From assembly GCA_015057325.1 (NCBI GenBank), contig SVEQ01000005.1:62001-126000 (forward strand): DNA of 64,000 bases, read 5' to 3'. Below are positions 52,316 to 61,632 of the stretch, one piece after another. The position numbers and the translations under genes are program-made. Source of the stretch: Lachnospiraceae bacterium. Its GTDB lineage: Bacteria; Bacillota; Clostridia; Lachnospirales; Lachnospiraceae. The notes beneath the pieces are model-generated. The model was not told the origin of the DNA. It saw only the letters and a list, made by a program, of their open reading frames with translations, and did no database searches. The first letter of the stretch is position 1. Each line of letters opens with the position of its first letter.

Positions 52316-53596
52316 TTACTCTAATGCCTGCTTAAGATCTGCGATAAGATCCTCCTTGTCCTCAAGTCCGCATGACATACGTACAAGACCTGCAGGAATT
52401 CCTGCCGCCTCTAACTGCTCATCTGTAAGCTGACGGTGTGTTGAAGTTGCCGGATTAAGACAACAAGTTCTTGCATCTGCAACATGAGTCTCAATAGCTG
52501 CAAGCTTAAGCTTCTTCATAAAGCTCTCTGCAGCCGCACGTCCACCCTCTATCTCGAAGGAAACAACGCCGCATCCACCCTTTGGAAGATACTTCTTGGC
52601 AAGCTCATAATACGGATCGCCGGGAAGTCCCGAATAATTAACCTTCTTAATCTTAGGATGTCCTGAAAGGAACTCTGCTACCGCCTGGCCATTCTCCACA
52701 TGTTTAGGCATTCTTACATGAAGTGACTCAAGACCCAAGTTAAGGATAAATGCATGCTGAGGTGACTGAATACAACCGAAGTCTCTCATAAGCTGAGCAG
52801 TACATTTGGTAATAAATGCACCCTCTTTGCCGAACTTCTCGGCATATACAATTCCGTGATATGACTCATCCGGTGTAGTAAGTCCCGGGAATTTATCAGC
52901 GTGAGCCATCCAGTCAAACTTACCTGAATCTACGATTACTCCACCGACTGCTGCACCGTGTCCATCCATATACTTAGTTGTTGAATGAGTAACAATATCT
53001 GCTCCCCACTCAATCGGACGACAGTTAACAGGTGTCGGGAATGTATTATCAACAATAAGCGGCACACCATGTGCATGTGCTGCCTTGGCAAATCTCTCGA
53101 TATCAAATACTGTAAGCGCAGGGTTAGCGATTGTCTCACCAAACACAAGCTTTGTATTATCTCTAAATGCTGCCTCTAACTCTTCATCTGAGCAATCAGG
53201 CGAAACGAAAGTTACGTCGATTCCCATTTTCGCCATTGTAACTGCAATAAGGTTAAATGTTCCTCCGTATATTGAAGCAGAAGACACGATGTGTCCGCCA
53301 TTCTCGCAAATATTAAACATTGCAAAGAAGTTAGCTGCCTGTCCTGAAGATGTAAGCATTGCTGCTGTACCACCCTCCAAATCAGCAATCTTTGCTGCAA
53401 CATAATCATTGGTCGGGTTCTGTAATCTTGTATAGAAGTAGCCGCTTGCCTCAAGGTCAAAAAGCTTACCCATATCCTCACTTGTATCATACTTAAATGT
53501 TGTAGACTGCACGATAGGAATCTGTCTCGGTTCTCCGTTACCCGGTCTGTATCCTGCCTGTACACATGCGGTACCTTTTCCGTAATCTTTCATCAT
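52316..53596 (-). CDS. metY: O-acetylhomoserine sulfhydrylase
   Basis: The 426-residue PLP enzyme of the Cys/Met metabolism family has SGQAANFFA, FGETIANPAL, VDNTFPTPV, THSTTKYMDGHGA (PLP Lys) and the later NPATSTHRQL. It makes homocysteine (or methionine from methanethiol) from O-acetylhomoserine. Length and motifs favour MetY over MetB/MetZ. AAGGAG precedes ATG 53596. It is the first gene of a likely operon with the fused permease-kinase, suggesting that sulfur amino acids are the signal. No SAM riboswitch fits in the 59-bp upstream gap. Confidence 0.93.
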   Translation of the reverse strand: MMKDYGKGTACVQAGYRPGNGEPRQIPIVQSTTFKYDTSEDMGKLFDLEASGYFYTRLQNPTNDYVAAKIADLEGGTAAMLTSSGQAANFFAMFNICENGGHIVSSASIYGGTFNLIAVTMAKMGIDVTFVSPDCSDEELEAAFRDNTKLVFGETIANPALTVFDIERFAKAAHAHGVPLIVDNTFPTPVNCRPIEWGADIVTHSTTKYMDGHGAAVGGVIVDSGKFDWMAHADKFPGLTTPDESYHGIVYAEKFGKEGAFITKCTAQLMRDFGCIQSPQHAFILNLGLESLHVRMPKHVENGQAVAEFLSGHPKIKKVNYSGLPGDPYYELAKKYLPKGGCGVVSFEIEGGRAAAESFMKKLKLAAIETHVADARTCCLNPATSTHRQLTDEQLEAAGIPAGLVRMSCGLEDKEDLIADLKQALE

Positions 53597-53655
53597 ATGT
53601 CTCCTTCATAATTGTAATTATATAAGAAAAATAATAACATAATTGAATGTTAATT

Positions 53656-54582
53656 TCAATTATTAACCCACTCTTTAATCTTCTCAAAAAACAAGGATTT
53701 ACCCTTTATCTTCACCTCATCATTATTAAAAAGTGCTTCATAATCTTCGGGCGATAAGTTCTTCTTTAATATCTCTTTTCCTTTGCCGTCAACAACCGCA
53801 GTTGTCTCATCAATAAAGCAAAGCGGTGGGTACATCACGCACCACCAGTTATGCCCCTGCGCATTTCCGATATCAATGCGCAAGGCTTGATATTTACCCG
53901 CCGGAAATGTTACATCACCATAAGTTTTTTCAGGAAACTCCTCCACCGTCACGTACACCTTAACGGGATAATCATAACCCTGTTCAACGATTGTATTGAC
54001 TGCTGTCGTGTGTATGTTTTGCAAATTATTGATAATAATTCTCTTACTCTCCGATACACTGTCGCAATCAGAAACAAGCGGTTCCAAAAGTGCAATCACA
54101 TCATCTCTTACTGCAAGCTTAAGTTCCTGATCTTCTTCACTGTCACTGTTTGCTCTTACATGAAATCTTAAAATATCTCCATACGGATTATCTTCCAAAG
54201 TGTCATCATTTACCTTAATCAAATCCGAATCCTTCTGATTGAATACACTTCCAACCTTCGCCGATATACCATTTTCAGAATACAATCCTGCAAATGCAGC
54301 CAAAACGGAATTATCAAGAGTTGGTGTGTTGTCGATAAACTCACCACCTGTAGAAGTAATTCTTCCTCCTGACAACAATTCCGGGTTCATTTTCCATCCA
54401 TTAGAGTTACTTACCGCTCCTTCGTATGCTGAACTTATCCTATTGGCACTGTCCGCAACCGCAGACAGAGTTTGTATAATTCCACCTTCTCTATGAGTAA
54501 AATAATAAGATATAATTGATACGGCAAGTCCACCGATTACGCCAATACATAATGCAAGTGCCATAGTTTTTAAATGTCTCAT
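53656..54582 (-). CDS. spoIIR: Stage II sporulation protein R
   Basis: The 308-residue protein has an N-terminal signal/anchor helix (about 5-26). A low-complexity insert of about 90 residues separates it from the SpoIIR domain, which has RFHVRANSDSEEDQELKLAVRD and GNAQGHNWWCVMYPPLCF. SpoIIR is the forespore signal that triggers SpoIIGA to process pro-sigma-E. The protein is longer than usual (about 220) because of the insert. AAGGAAGG precedes ATG 54582. It is a late member of the sporulation genes in this region; gerA genes follow upstream. Confidence 0.93.
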   Translation of the reverse strand: MRHLKTMALALCIGVIGGLAVSIISYYFTHREGGIIQTLSAVADSANRISSAYEGAVSNSNGWKMNPELLSGGRITSTGGEFIDNTPTLDNSVLAAFAGLYSENGISAKVGSVFNQKDSDLIKVNDDTLEDNPYGDILRFHVRANSDSEEDQELKLAVRDDVIALLEPLVSDCDSVSESKRIIINNLQNIHTTAVNTIVEQGYDYPVKVYVTVEEFPEKTYGDVTFPAGKYQALRIDIGNAQGHNWWCVMYPPLCFIDETTAVVDGKGKEILKKNLSPEDYEALFNNDEVKIKGKSLFFEKIKEWVNN

Positions 54583-54681
54583 TCCAATACCTTCCTTTAA
54601 TTAATTATAAGGAAAGTATTACCGAAACACTCTCAGATTATTCATTTTTTCATGCATGGTAAAACAAAGTCCAATTCAATA

Positions 54682-56292
54682 TTATACTATTTGCAGATAT
54701 TGATTCTTCTTAACAAGGCTGTATTCTCCTATATCCTTACCGTCCCTAATATGCTTAATATAGTCCATAACTCTTGGAATCTTTTTATCATTCTTTTCGG
54801 AAGTCTTTATAAGATTATCTATATATGTTGCCGTCGGTTCATCAGAGTTTTTCATATATTGGGTAATTGCATCTGTATCCTCCGATATCAAAACAGGACA
54901 GGTTTTTGCAATCTCCATACTCTCATCTAATTCAACTATTCCATCATCTTCTTCAATAACAATTACCTTCAAATGTGATAGTGACAGTTCCTTTCCTCTT
55001 TCGTCTGCATAAATATCATAAAGTTTTTCCAGTTTATCGGCGTTTGCTTCAAATACTGTCTCCGCTCCGATTGTCTCACCCACTCTATGTTCCTTTGCAA
55101 TGCCTAACGCAAATTTATCCTCGGTTAAATTCGCAATCATCACCGTTGCATAATCCCGCTGCTCAATATTTTCTATTCTTCCACCACAAGCTGTCAGACT
55201 TGTTGAAACCATTATCACTAATCCAACGGCACATATGCGTTTTATAAAACGACTGTTATTAATCAAGGGCAGTATTATCGATAAAGGCACTTCAACAAAC
55301 GCACCATACACCAGGAACAACCCGAGTGCAGCTTTGTAATCTCCAATCATATATGCAAGGATTACTCCCGCTGCCAGCATAACCACCGTTAGAATAAAAC
55401 CCGGATCCTTCCCACAGTTTTCTGTCGCAATATCATTTATTCTATGCAAAAGCCCTGTCACAAGTCCAAAGCATCCTGTCGCAAAAAACCACACCATAAC
55501 CACATCCATTCGTTGTAAGACTCCAAACGGAAGTTCAATATACCGCATTATGGATATGGACATCATCGACTCCTTTACAGCTGTAGCAATTCCCATTATA
55601 CAAATTAAAACATACGAACCGGCCGTAACAAACGCGATAACACACGCTGTTTTTGCAAAGAGTTTTCTACCCGATTTCTCTTTGCTGTTAAGCCTCTCTT
55701 TAAGCCTTCCATAATACTCAACAGGTGTAATCAGCGAAAGCAATCCAACACTTTTTAACAACAGCCTTGCAATATCCATATCACTGTTAATGGGAATTGC
55801 ATCCATATTTTTAATTCCCAGAACAAGCATTGTTATATACGGAAGTAACACACTACCAAAGATTATTTCATACAGTCTGCCCTGCCGTTCCACCTTGTGG
55901 GCACACGCATATAACGAGACAAGCAAAAGAGGAATCAGAACGACAAGGTTACTTATATTACCCACCTCATGCGCGATTGTAAACGGAACTCTGCCCTCAA
56001 TAATCACGGCACTGCAAAGCAGTATATAAAATATAAGACGTATCTCACATCTTACAAGATTAATAACTGATGTCATCTTCGTCTTTTCATATTCCACACG
56101 ACTGTTTATTGCAATTAATATGGCCGCATACACTAACCCGACAACCACATATACAAGCATTCCCGCAATCAAATCCTTACCAAAAAGTCTTGCATACAGA
56201 TACGGCATAACAAGAATACTGCCCGCAAACACAGGCAGTAACAACATAAGACTTATTTGCTTTTCCGATATCATTCCGTTTTCGCCAAACAT
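54682..56292 (-). CDS. Spore germination permease GerAB fused to a short GerAC-like domain
   Basis: The protein has 536 residues. Residues 1-350 form the ten-helix GerAB-type permease (EKQISLMLLLPVFAGSIL; RVPFTIAHEVGN). A further hydrophobic segment with a lipobox-like STSLTACGG (Cys369) follows. The last 165 residues look like the N-terminal domain of GerAC lipoproteins (RIENIEQRDYATVMIANL). Normally gerAB and gerAC are separate genes and GerAC has about 370 residues, so this is a fusion with a short GerAC part. It acts in the spore inner membrane in nutrient germinant sensing. AAGGAG precedes ATG 56292. The partner gerAA is 80 bp upstream. Confidence 0.8.
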   Translation of the reverse strand: MFGENGMISEKQISLMLLLPVFAGSILVMPYLYARLFGKDLIAGMLVYVVVGLVYAAILIAINSRVEYEKTKMTSVINLVRCEIRLIFYILLCSAVIIEGRVPFTIAHEVGNISNLVVLIPLLLVSLYACAHKVERQGRLYEIIFGSVLLPYITMLVLGIKNMDAIPINSDMDIARLLLKSVGLLSLITPVEYYGRLKERLNSKEKSGRKLFAKTACVIAFVTAGSYVLICIMGIATAVKESMMSISIMRYIELPFGVLQRMDVVMVWFFATGCFGLVTGLLHRINDIATENCGKDPGFILTVVMLAAGVILAYMIGDYKAALGLFLVYGAFVEVPLSIILPLINNSRFIKRICAVGLVIMVSTSLTACGGRIENIEQRDYATVMIANLTEDKFALGIAKEHRVGETIGAETVFEANADKLEKLYDIYADERGKELSLSHLKVIVIEEDDGIVELDESMEIAKTCPVLISEDTDAITQYMKNSDEPTATYIDNLIKTSEKNDKKIPRVMDYIKHIRDGKDIGEYSLVKKNQYLQIV

Positions 56293-56372
56293 GAATTCTC
56301 TCCTTCATTTCTTTCATTCTGTTATCCTATATATTCCTGTATTTGACACATTTTCTCCATAACATTGTTACC

Positions 56373-57884
56373 CTATCTCTTTCTCTCGTATCTTCTCCGC
56401 CTTCCTGCCCTTGCATAAATCGGTCTGTTCTTCATTGTAAAAATTGGTGCTCTTACAACAAAATCCTGATACTCGATATTGTCATCAGCACTGCCTGCTG
56501 CAAGCGGCATCATATACGGTATTCCAAAACTTTCAAGACTTGCCAGATGAATCTCGATTACCAAAATCCCCAAAAGTATTCCATATAGACCAAGGCCCGC
56601 TCCCAATATAATCATCACAAACTTAAGCAAGCGAAATGTTGATGCGAACTCCTCATTGGGTATGGCAAATGAGCATATAGCGGTAAGTGCAACAACAATG
56701 ACAACTACGGTGCTTACAAGTGCTGCCTCAACCGCCGCCTGCCCAACTATAAGTCCTCCTACAACCCCTATCGTGTTGCCCATTTGTCCCGGAAGCCGTA
56801 TTCCCGCCTCCCTTAACAGTTCAAATAGAAGTTCCATAATAAGAACTTCTATCACAACCGGAAATGTAACATCATTTCTTGCCGCCACTATCGCGAGAAG
56901 AAAATCCGTCGGCAACACCTGTGGATAGTAGCAGGTTATCGCAATATAAAGTCCCGGCAAAAGCACACTCAAATATGCCGCCATATACCTTATAATTCTT
57001 GCAAATGTTCCCACGGCAAATCGATTGTAATAGTCATCAGCCGCCTGAAAAAATGTATTAAAAGTAGTCGGAAGAATTATTACCTCCGGCGAATTGTCAA
57101 TTACCAAAACAACTCTTCCCTCAAGCAGTGCAGACGCTGCTTTATCGGGGCGTTCGGTTGTTTGAACCTGCGGAAACGGCGAGTACCATTTATCCTCTAT
57201 AAGATGCACAAGCATACCGCTGTCAAAAATGGCGTCAATGTCAAAGCTGTTAAGCTTCTCCTTGATACGCTCTAAAAGATAAGGTCTTGCTAGATCCTCC
57301 ATATACATAAGACCATACGTAGTTTTTGAGCGTTGACCAAGTGTACCTTGAATAAGCTTTAGTTTTGGATCTTTAACACGTCGCCTTATAAGTGCCGTTG
57401 ATGTTCGAAAGTTCTCCGTAAATGAATCCCTTGGGCCTTTTAATCCTGATTCCTTTTCCGGTTTGTCAACCGACCTTACGGGATATTGCTTTGTGGATAA
57501 AAGCATTGCTTTTTCATAGTCTTTTACAAGTATCGCAGTATCGCCGCAAAGCAGTGCATCAACAATATCATTTACATCCGCAGTCTCTTTCATATCAACC
57601 GCTTCCGTCTCTGAAGAAAAGATACTATTTACGTTTGCGGTTTCATTTTTCCATTCATAAAGGAGAGGTCTTGTTATCGTCCTCTCCACCATTTCATTAT
57701 CTGCAAGTCCGTCTATATAAAGTATAAATATATCAACATAACCATCCGCCCTCTTAAGTTCAAATCGCTTCTTAACAAGATCGCCCCAGTTTTCAAAGAT
57801 ACTTTCAAAGACTTCGATATTTACATCAAGACTTGCAGACAACGTCATCTCTATCTGGTTGTTTTCGTTATATTCTATATTCAT
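56373..57884 (-). CDS. gerAA: Spore germination protein GerAA
   Basis: The protein has 503 residues from ATG 57884 (GGAG 6 nt upstream; the frame is open to 57923). The N-terminal soluble domain carries DGLADNEMVERTI and TKTTYGLMYMEDLARPYLLERIKEKL. The C-terminal part has about five helices with GRVVLVIDNSPEVIILPTTF and the conserved GNTIGVVGGLIVGQAAVEAALVS and PYMMPLA. This is the GerA/SpoVAF family. With the fused GerAB-GerAC protein it should form the inner-membrane germinant receptor. Confidence 0.93.
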   Translation of the reverse strand: MNIEYNENNQIEMTLSASLDVNIEVFESIFENWGDLVKKRFELKRADGYVDIFILYIDGLADNEMVERTITRPLLYEWKNETANVNSIFSSETEAVDMKETADVNDIVDALLCGDTAILVKDYEKAMLLSTKQYPVRSVDKPEKESGLKGPRDSFTENFRTSTALIRRRVKDPKLKLIQGTLGQRSKTTYGLMYMEDLARPYLLERIKEKLNSFDIDAIFDSGMLVHLIEDKWYSPFPQVQTTERPDKAASALLEGRVVLVIDNSPEVIILPTTFNTFFQAADDYYNRFAVGTFARIIRYMAAYLSVLLPGLYIAITCYYPQVLPTDFLLAIVAARNDVTFPVVIEVLIMELLFELLREAGIRLPGQMGNTIGVVGGLIVGQAAVEAALVSTVVVIVVALTAICSFAIPNEEFASTFRLLKFVMIILGAGLGLYGILLGILVIEIHLASLESFGIPYMMPLAAGSADDNIEYQDFVVRAPIFTMKNRPIYARAGRRRRYERKR

Positions 57885-57975
57885 GACCGTCTCCGTTTTT
57901 TTCATATCTGTTTTTGAAAACAAAACTTTCTCGTTTCTTATTTGGTCTTAATCCAATCATTAGGACACAAAAAAA

Positions 57976-57996
57976 GACACATACCAAGTATGTGCC
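57976..57996 (-). terminator. Intrinsic terminator after the GGDEF gene
   Basis: GGCACATAC-TTG-GTATGTGTC stem (57976-57984 with 57988-57996) followed on the minus strand by T7, about 20 bp after the GGDEF stop and before gerAA. Confidence 0.8.
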
Positions 57997-58016
57997 TTTT
58001 TGACTTATAATATGTA

Positions 58017-59444
58017 TTATCTTCTGCTTAACATTTGTTCATATCGTTTATCAGGATGCTCATTGTAATACTTCTCTTTGTCTGCGTACATGTTCTCGTC
58101 TGCACTTCGAAGTGCCTGTCGAACATTCTTACTGTCATCAACAACACTGCCTCCGAGTGCAAATGATACCTTATCATAATTATTACATGCTTTTCTAATG
58201 GCTTCTATTCTGTTATCAAGTTCTTCTTTCGTAATTCCTGTTACGATAATCGAGAACTCGTCACCACCGGCTCTGTATATGTTCTTCTCCTCAAATACTT
58301 CGCGCAATGCATTAGCAGCGTCCTTAAGAAGAATATCACCTGCGTTATGTCCCTCTTTATCATTGACTACCTTAAGACCGTTAAGATCTGCAAAAATAAC
58401 ACCTGCTGTACGTACCGGACCTTCAGTATCAGCACATAGAGAATCAACATAATTGTTCATCTCATTACGGTTCATAACACCTGTTAACATATCTTTTGAA
58501 CTTAATATCTTCAGGCGATCAAGAAGCAAATAATTACCAAGTTCAGAACCTAATATAAATGTTGTAAGTTCCAAAGTTTCCTTAATCTTAACCGTATTCT
58601 CGGCATTGAAATTAATCGCCCAAATATATCCCAATAGTTGATTTCTTGATTTTAACGGGAATAATACTATATTCTTGCCACCGGCTGATGTAATAGATTC
58701 ATACCAGATTGGATTCCTCTCTTTGACAACCTCCATATCCTGCTCATTCTTCGCAATCAAGCAGTTACTTCCTGCAATAGTCTCATCCCATGACTCTGCA
58801 ATATCATAAAACTTATCATCAACATAATTGCCCATAGGAAGCAACTTAGTATTCTCTGACAAGTGTTCACAAAGGACGGAACATTTTCTCTCATATTCGT
58901 CCATCTGCAATATACAACAATGTTCAGCATCGCATATCTCACCAATATCTGCAATTACATCTTTCATTGTTTCTTTGAAATTATCTGTTCCACGAAGCTT
59001 AATACAAGTCTCTAAAACTTTCGATGCGACGTCGCCCGATATACTAGACATGTTCTCTGAGTTGGGTTCAAAGTTAATCTCCATAATATAAAGGCAATAA
59101 CAAAGATTACCTTCATCAGGACATAACGGAAGAAAACTCATATTAAACCATACCGGTATTCTGTCCGGATGCGCATATGAGTGAAGACACTTCTTCTCCA
59201 CAGCAGCTCTGTAGCAGAAGTCCTCAAAATTAAGATCTCTTGTAAGATAATTGGTGTACTCCGTATTCGGAATAAACTTATCTGTAAGCATCTCTGTTCC
59301 GGGAGCAGGATTCTCAATAGAATCAATATATGCCCTATTACCGGTTACAATACGATACTTACCCACCCTATTATTGTCCAGCTTCTCGACAGAAACAACG
59401 CAAGTCATTGCCGACATGCTGTCGCAAATCGTTTGAAAATCCAT
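58017..59444 (-). CDS. Diguanylate cyclase with PAS-like and GAF domains
   Basis: The 475-residue soluble protein has a PAS-like N-terminal part (about 1-125), a GAF-like domain (about 145-300, CDAEHCCILQMDEYERKCSVL) and a C-terminal GGDEF domain (about 310-470) with DMLTGVMNRNEM, GVIFADLNGLKVVND and RAGGDEFSII. The intact GGDEF suggests active c-di-GMP synthesis. There is no membrane segment, so it responds to a cytoplasmic signal. No inhibitory-site RxxD is evident. GGGGAG precedes ATG 59444. It is bounded by its own terminator. Confidence 0.9.
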   Translation of the reverse strand: MDFQTICDSMSAMTCVVSVEKLDNNRVGKYRIVTGNRAYIDSIENPAPGTEMLTDKFIPNTEYTNYLTRDLNFEDFCYRAAVEKKCLHSYAHPDRIPVWFNMSFLPLCPDEGNLCYCLYIMEINFEPNSENMSSISGDVASKVLETCIKLRGTDNFKETMKDVIADIGEICDAEHCCILQMDEYERKCSVLCEHLSENTKLLPMGNYVDDKFYDIAESWDETIAGSNCLIAKNEQDMEVVKERNPIWYESITSAGGKNIVLFPLKSRNQLLGYIWAINFNAENTVKIKETLELTTFILGSELGNYLLLDRLKILSSKDMLTGVMNRNEMNNYVDSLCADTEGPVRTAGVIFADLNGLKVVNDKEGHNAGDILLKDAANALREVFEEKNIYRAGGDEFSIIVTGITKEELDNRIEAIRKACNNYDKVSFALGGSVVDDSKNVRQALRSADENMYADKEKYYNEHPDKRYEQMLSRR

Positions 59445-59530
59445 TCAAGCACTCCCCTTCTCCAACACAAACCGAATGAATCACTATATTCTATAATTTT
59501 ACCATAATTTATTAAAATTATCTAGTAAAA

Positions 59531-60202
59531 TTATAGGGTATCTTTAAGATTTTTGATAACGATAAGTTCCTGATTAGTAAGGTGCTTTCTCATAATCTCT
59601 TTCGCCTTATCTACATCATTGGTAAGAATCGCGTTAGTTATCTCATAATGCTCCGTAACAAGTACGTCATGATAAGAAAAATCCTTAACATATTCAACCC
59701 TATATCTATATACCTGCTCTCTAAGATTCTGCGCAATACTTATAAGTCTCGGATTCCTTGTCATTTCAAAAATAACATCATGGAACTTCACGTCTCCGTC
59801 CACAATATTCTGTACATGCTTTGTTCCGATTGCATCTTTGAACTCATTACACGCTCTCTTGAGTCTCTCCTTGCCTTCCTCATCTATTCGCTCGCAGGCA
59901 AGTTCTACAGACAATTCTTCGATAGCTGTACGAACCTCAAGCGCATCTCTTAAGTCTTTCTCTGTGATTCTTGCAACCTCCGCCCCACGTCTTGGAATCA
60001 TCACAACAAGACCTTCAAGTTCAAGCATTCGAATCGCCTCTCTTACAGGTGTACGTGACACGCCAAGCTTGTTGGCAATCTTAATCTCCATAAGTCGCTC
60101 ACCCGGAGAAAACTCACCTGTAATTATTGCCTGACGAAGCGCCTGAAACACAAGATCTCTTAGTGGAAGATATTCATTATCGCCATCGTATTTTATCTCC
60201 AT
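59531..60202 (-). CDS. GntR-family transcriptional regulator (FadR/FCD subfamily)
   Basis: The 223-residue protein has an N-terminal winged helix with GERLMEIKIANKLGVSRTPVREAIRMLELEGLV, the classic GntR motif. A C-terminal all-helical FCD ligand-binding domain contains D-x3-H (DVKFHDVIFEM) and later His residues for metal. GGAGGG precedes ATG 60202. It lies 20 bp after ispE and probably shares its mRNA, an order I recall from other Lachnospiraceae. The ligand is probably a small organic acid; the target genes are unknown. Confidence 0.9.
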   Translation of the reverse strand: MEIKYDGDNEYLPLRDLVFQALRQAIITGEFSPGERLMEIKIANKLGVSRTPVREAIRMLELEGLVVMIPRRGAEVARITEKDLRDALEVRTAIEELSVELACERIDEEGKERLKRACNEFKDAIGTKHVQNIVDGDVKFHDVIFEMTRNPRLISIAQNLREQVYRYRVEYVKDFSYHDVLVTEHYEITNAILTNDVDKAKEIMRKHLTNQELIVIKNLKDTL

Positions 60203-60222
60203 AACACACCCTCCATTTGAAG

Positions 60223-61098
60223 TTAGTTGCCAATGTTATACGGCTTTACGACAAATGCATTCTTCGCAAGTTTGCTGTCTAACAATGCATTTTTAGCAGC
60301 GGTTGCCTCGTCCTCATTTTCGTATATTCCAAAAACAGTAGGACCCGAACCGCTCATAAGAGCATTTAACGCACCATGCTCTTTCATGTATGTTTTGATA
60401 TCATCAATAACCGGATATTCCGGTACCGTAACCGTTTCAAGTACGTTGCCAAGTCTGTCGGCAATGCCCTGCAAATCTCCGCTGTTAATTGCGCCAATCA
60501 TTCCGTCTATATCAGGATGCTCATAAGACTCCTTGGCATCCAAATGCTCATACACAAACTTTGTCGATACTGAAATTGAAGGCTTTGCAACCAAAATATT
60601 ACAGTCAGGCATAGGAGAAAGCGGTGTTAAAATCTCACCGATTCCTTCCGATAAAGCCGTTCCTCTCATAACACAATAAGGCACATCCGCACCAAGTTTA
60701 ACACCAAGATCCATTAACTCCTGCTTGGAAAGATTAAGTCCGAAAAGCTTCGAAGCACCATATAACGCAGCAGCACAGTCCGTACTTCCGCCTGCCATTC
60801 CCGCTGCTACAGGAATGCATTTGAAGAGGTCAACCTCCATACCCTGCTTAATTCCATGCGTATCCTTGATAAGCTTAATAGCTTTGTACACCAGATTATT
60901 CTCACCGGGACTTAAGAAGCTGAGATTCGTAGATATCCTTATCTCATCTTCCTCTATCACCTTAAATGTTAACTTATCAAACAAAGTTATTGTCTGCATA
61001 ATCATTCTAACATCATGGTATCCGTTCTCGCGTCGTCCCACAACATCCAAACCCAGGTTAATCTTTGCATACGCTTTTAATTGTAAACTCTCTGACAT
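60223..61098 (-). CDS. ispE: 4-diphosphocytidyl-2-C-methyl-D-erythritol kinase
   Basis: The 291-residue GHMP kinase has AYAKINLGLDVVGRRENGYHDV at the N-terminus and the ATP-binding PVAAGMAGGSTDCAAAL motif, and LMSGSGPTVFGI near the end. It phosphorylates CDP-methylerythritol in the MEP isoprenoid pathway. GAGGGG precedes ATG 61098. The intergenic region upstream holds the large nested inverted-repeat element, whose left edge lies about 30 bp before the start. Confidence 0.96.
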   Translation of the reverse strand: MSESLQLKAYAKINLGLDVVGRRENGYHDVRMIMQTITLFDKLTFKVIEEDEIRISTNLSFLSPGENNLVYKAIKLIKDTHGIKQGMEVDLFKCIPVAAGMAGGSTDCAAALYGASKLFGLNLSKQELMDLGVKLGADVPYCVMRGTALSEGIGEILTPLSPMPDCNILVAKPSISVSTKFVYEHLDAKESYEHPDIDGMIGAINSGDLQGIADRLGNVLETVTVPEYPVIDDIKTYMKEHGALNALMSGSGPTVFGIYENEDEATAAKNALLDSKLAKNAFVVKPYNIGN

Positions 61099-61125
61099 TC
61101 GTTCTTTCCCCTCGCATAAAACGTA

Positions 61126-61632
61126 CGCTGTAACTTTGTTGTATGTCCTTCAATCGGACACGCTCTCGCTCGGTTATTCACGCAGCGGTACGTAAGGCAC
61201 CAAAGTACGGTGCCTAAGTACCGGCGGTCATAAACGGTCCTCTTTAAAGGACATAGCAACATAAGTTACAGCTGTTTATTTGTATATTGCACGACATCGA
61301 AGGAATTGCATACATATCACACGAAAGGTATGTATTATCCACTCGATGCGACGCAAGCAACGTTATCGCTCTTTACCGGAACATATACGCTGTAATCTTT
61401 TCCAATGAATAGCAACGGGTGTTGCTGTATGTTCTTTTGTTCGGACCGTTTATGACCGCCGGTACTTCCAATGACACTCAACGAACATCGTGAGTTATAG
61501 TGTCATGCACCTACTTGGTAACGAATGCCATGCATGAGTTTAGTACCGTTGCGTGAATAACCGAGCGAAAGCGTGTCCGACACAAAGGACATACAACTCA
61601 CCCGTAGCGTCCGTCTTGAACTAATTACAGCG
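61126..61632. ncRNA. Candidate large structured RNA or palindromic mobile element (nested inverted repeats)
   Basis: Almost the whole intergenic region folds on itself. Nested arms: CGCTGTAA/TTACAGCG (61126-61133/61625-61632); 13 of 13 (61138-61150/61585-61597); 35 of 37 (61155-61191/61543-61579); 25 of 25 (61216-61240/61443-61467); and an AAAGGACATAGCAAC arm near 61245-61260 with its partner near 61421-61438. Side hairpins sit at 61195-61215 and 61471-61506, and smaller stems fill the tip. No long open frame is convincing. The outermost arm includes the stop codon of the carboxyltransferase. The strand is uncertain. Either a large ncRNA (the GOLLD/ROOL/OLE size class, none recognised) or a non-autonomous transposable element could explain it. 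Confidence 0.6.

Noticed and set aside
61077-61262. 61-residue minus-strand frame at the edge of the palindromic element
   Set aside because: Overlaps the ispE start and the inverted-repeat arm; no ribosome binding site.
61126-61632. RNase P RNA, tmRNA or 6S RNA in the large structured region
   Set aside because: None of the conserved RNase P core segments or tmRNA tRNA-like ends are visible, and 6S has a single bulged rod of under 200 nt.
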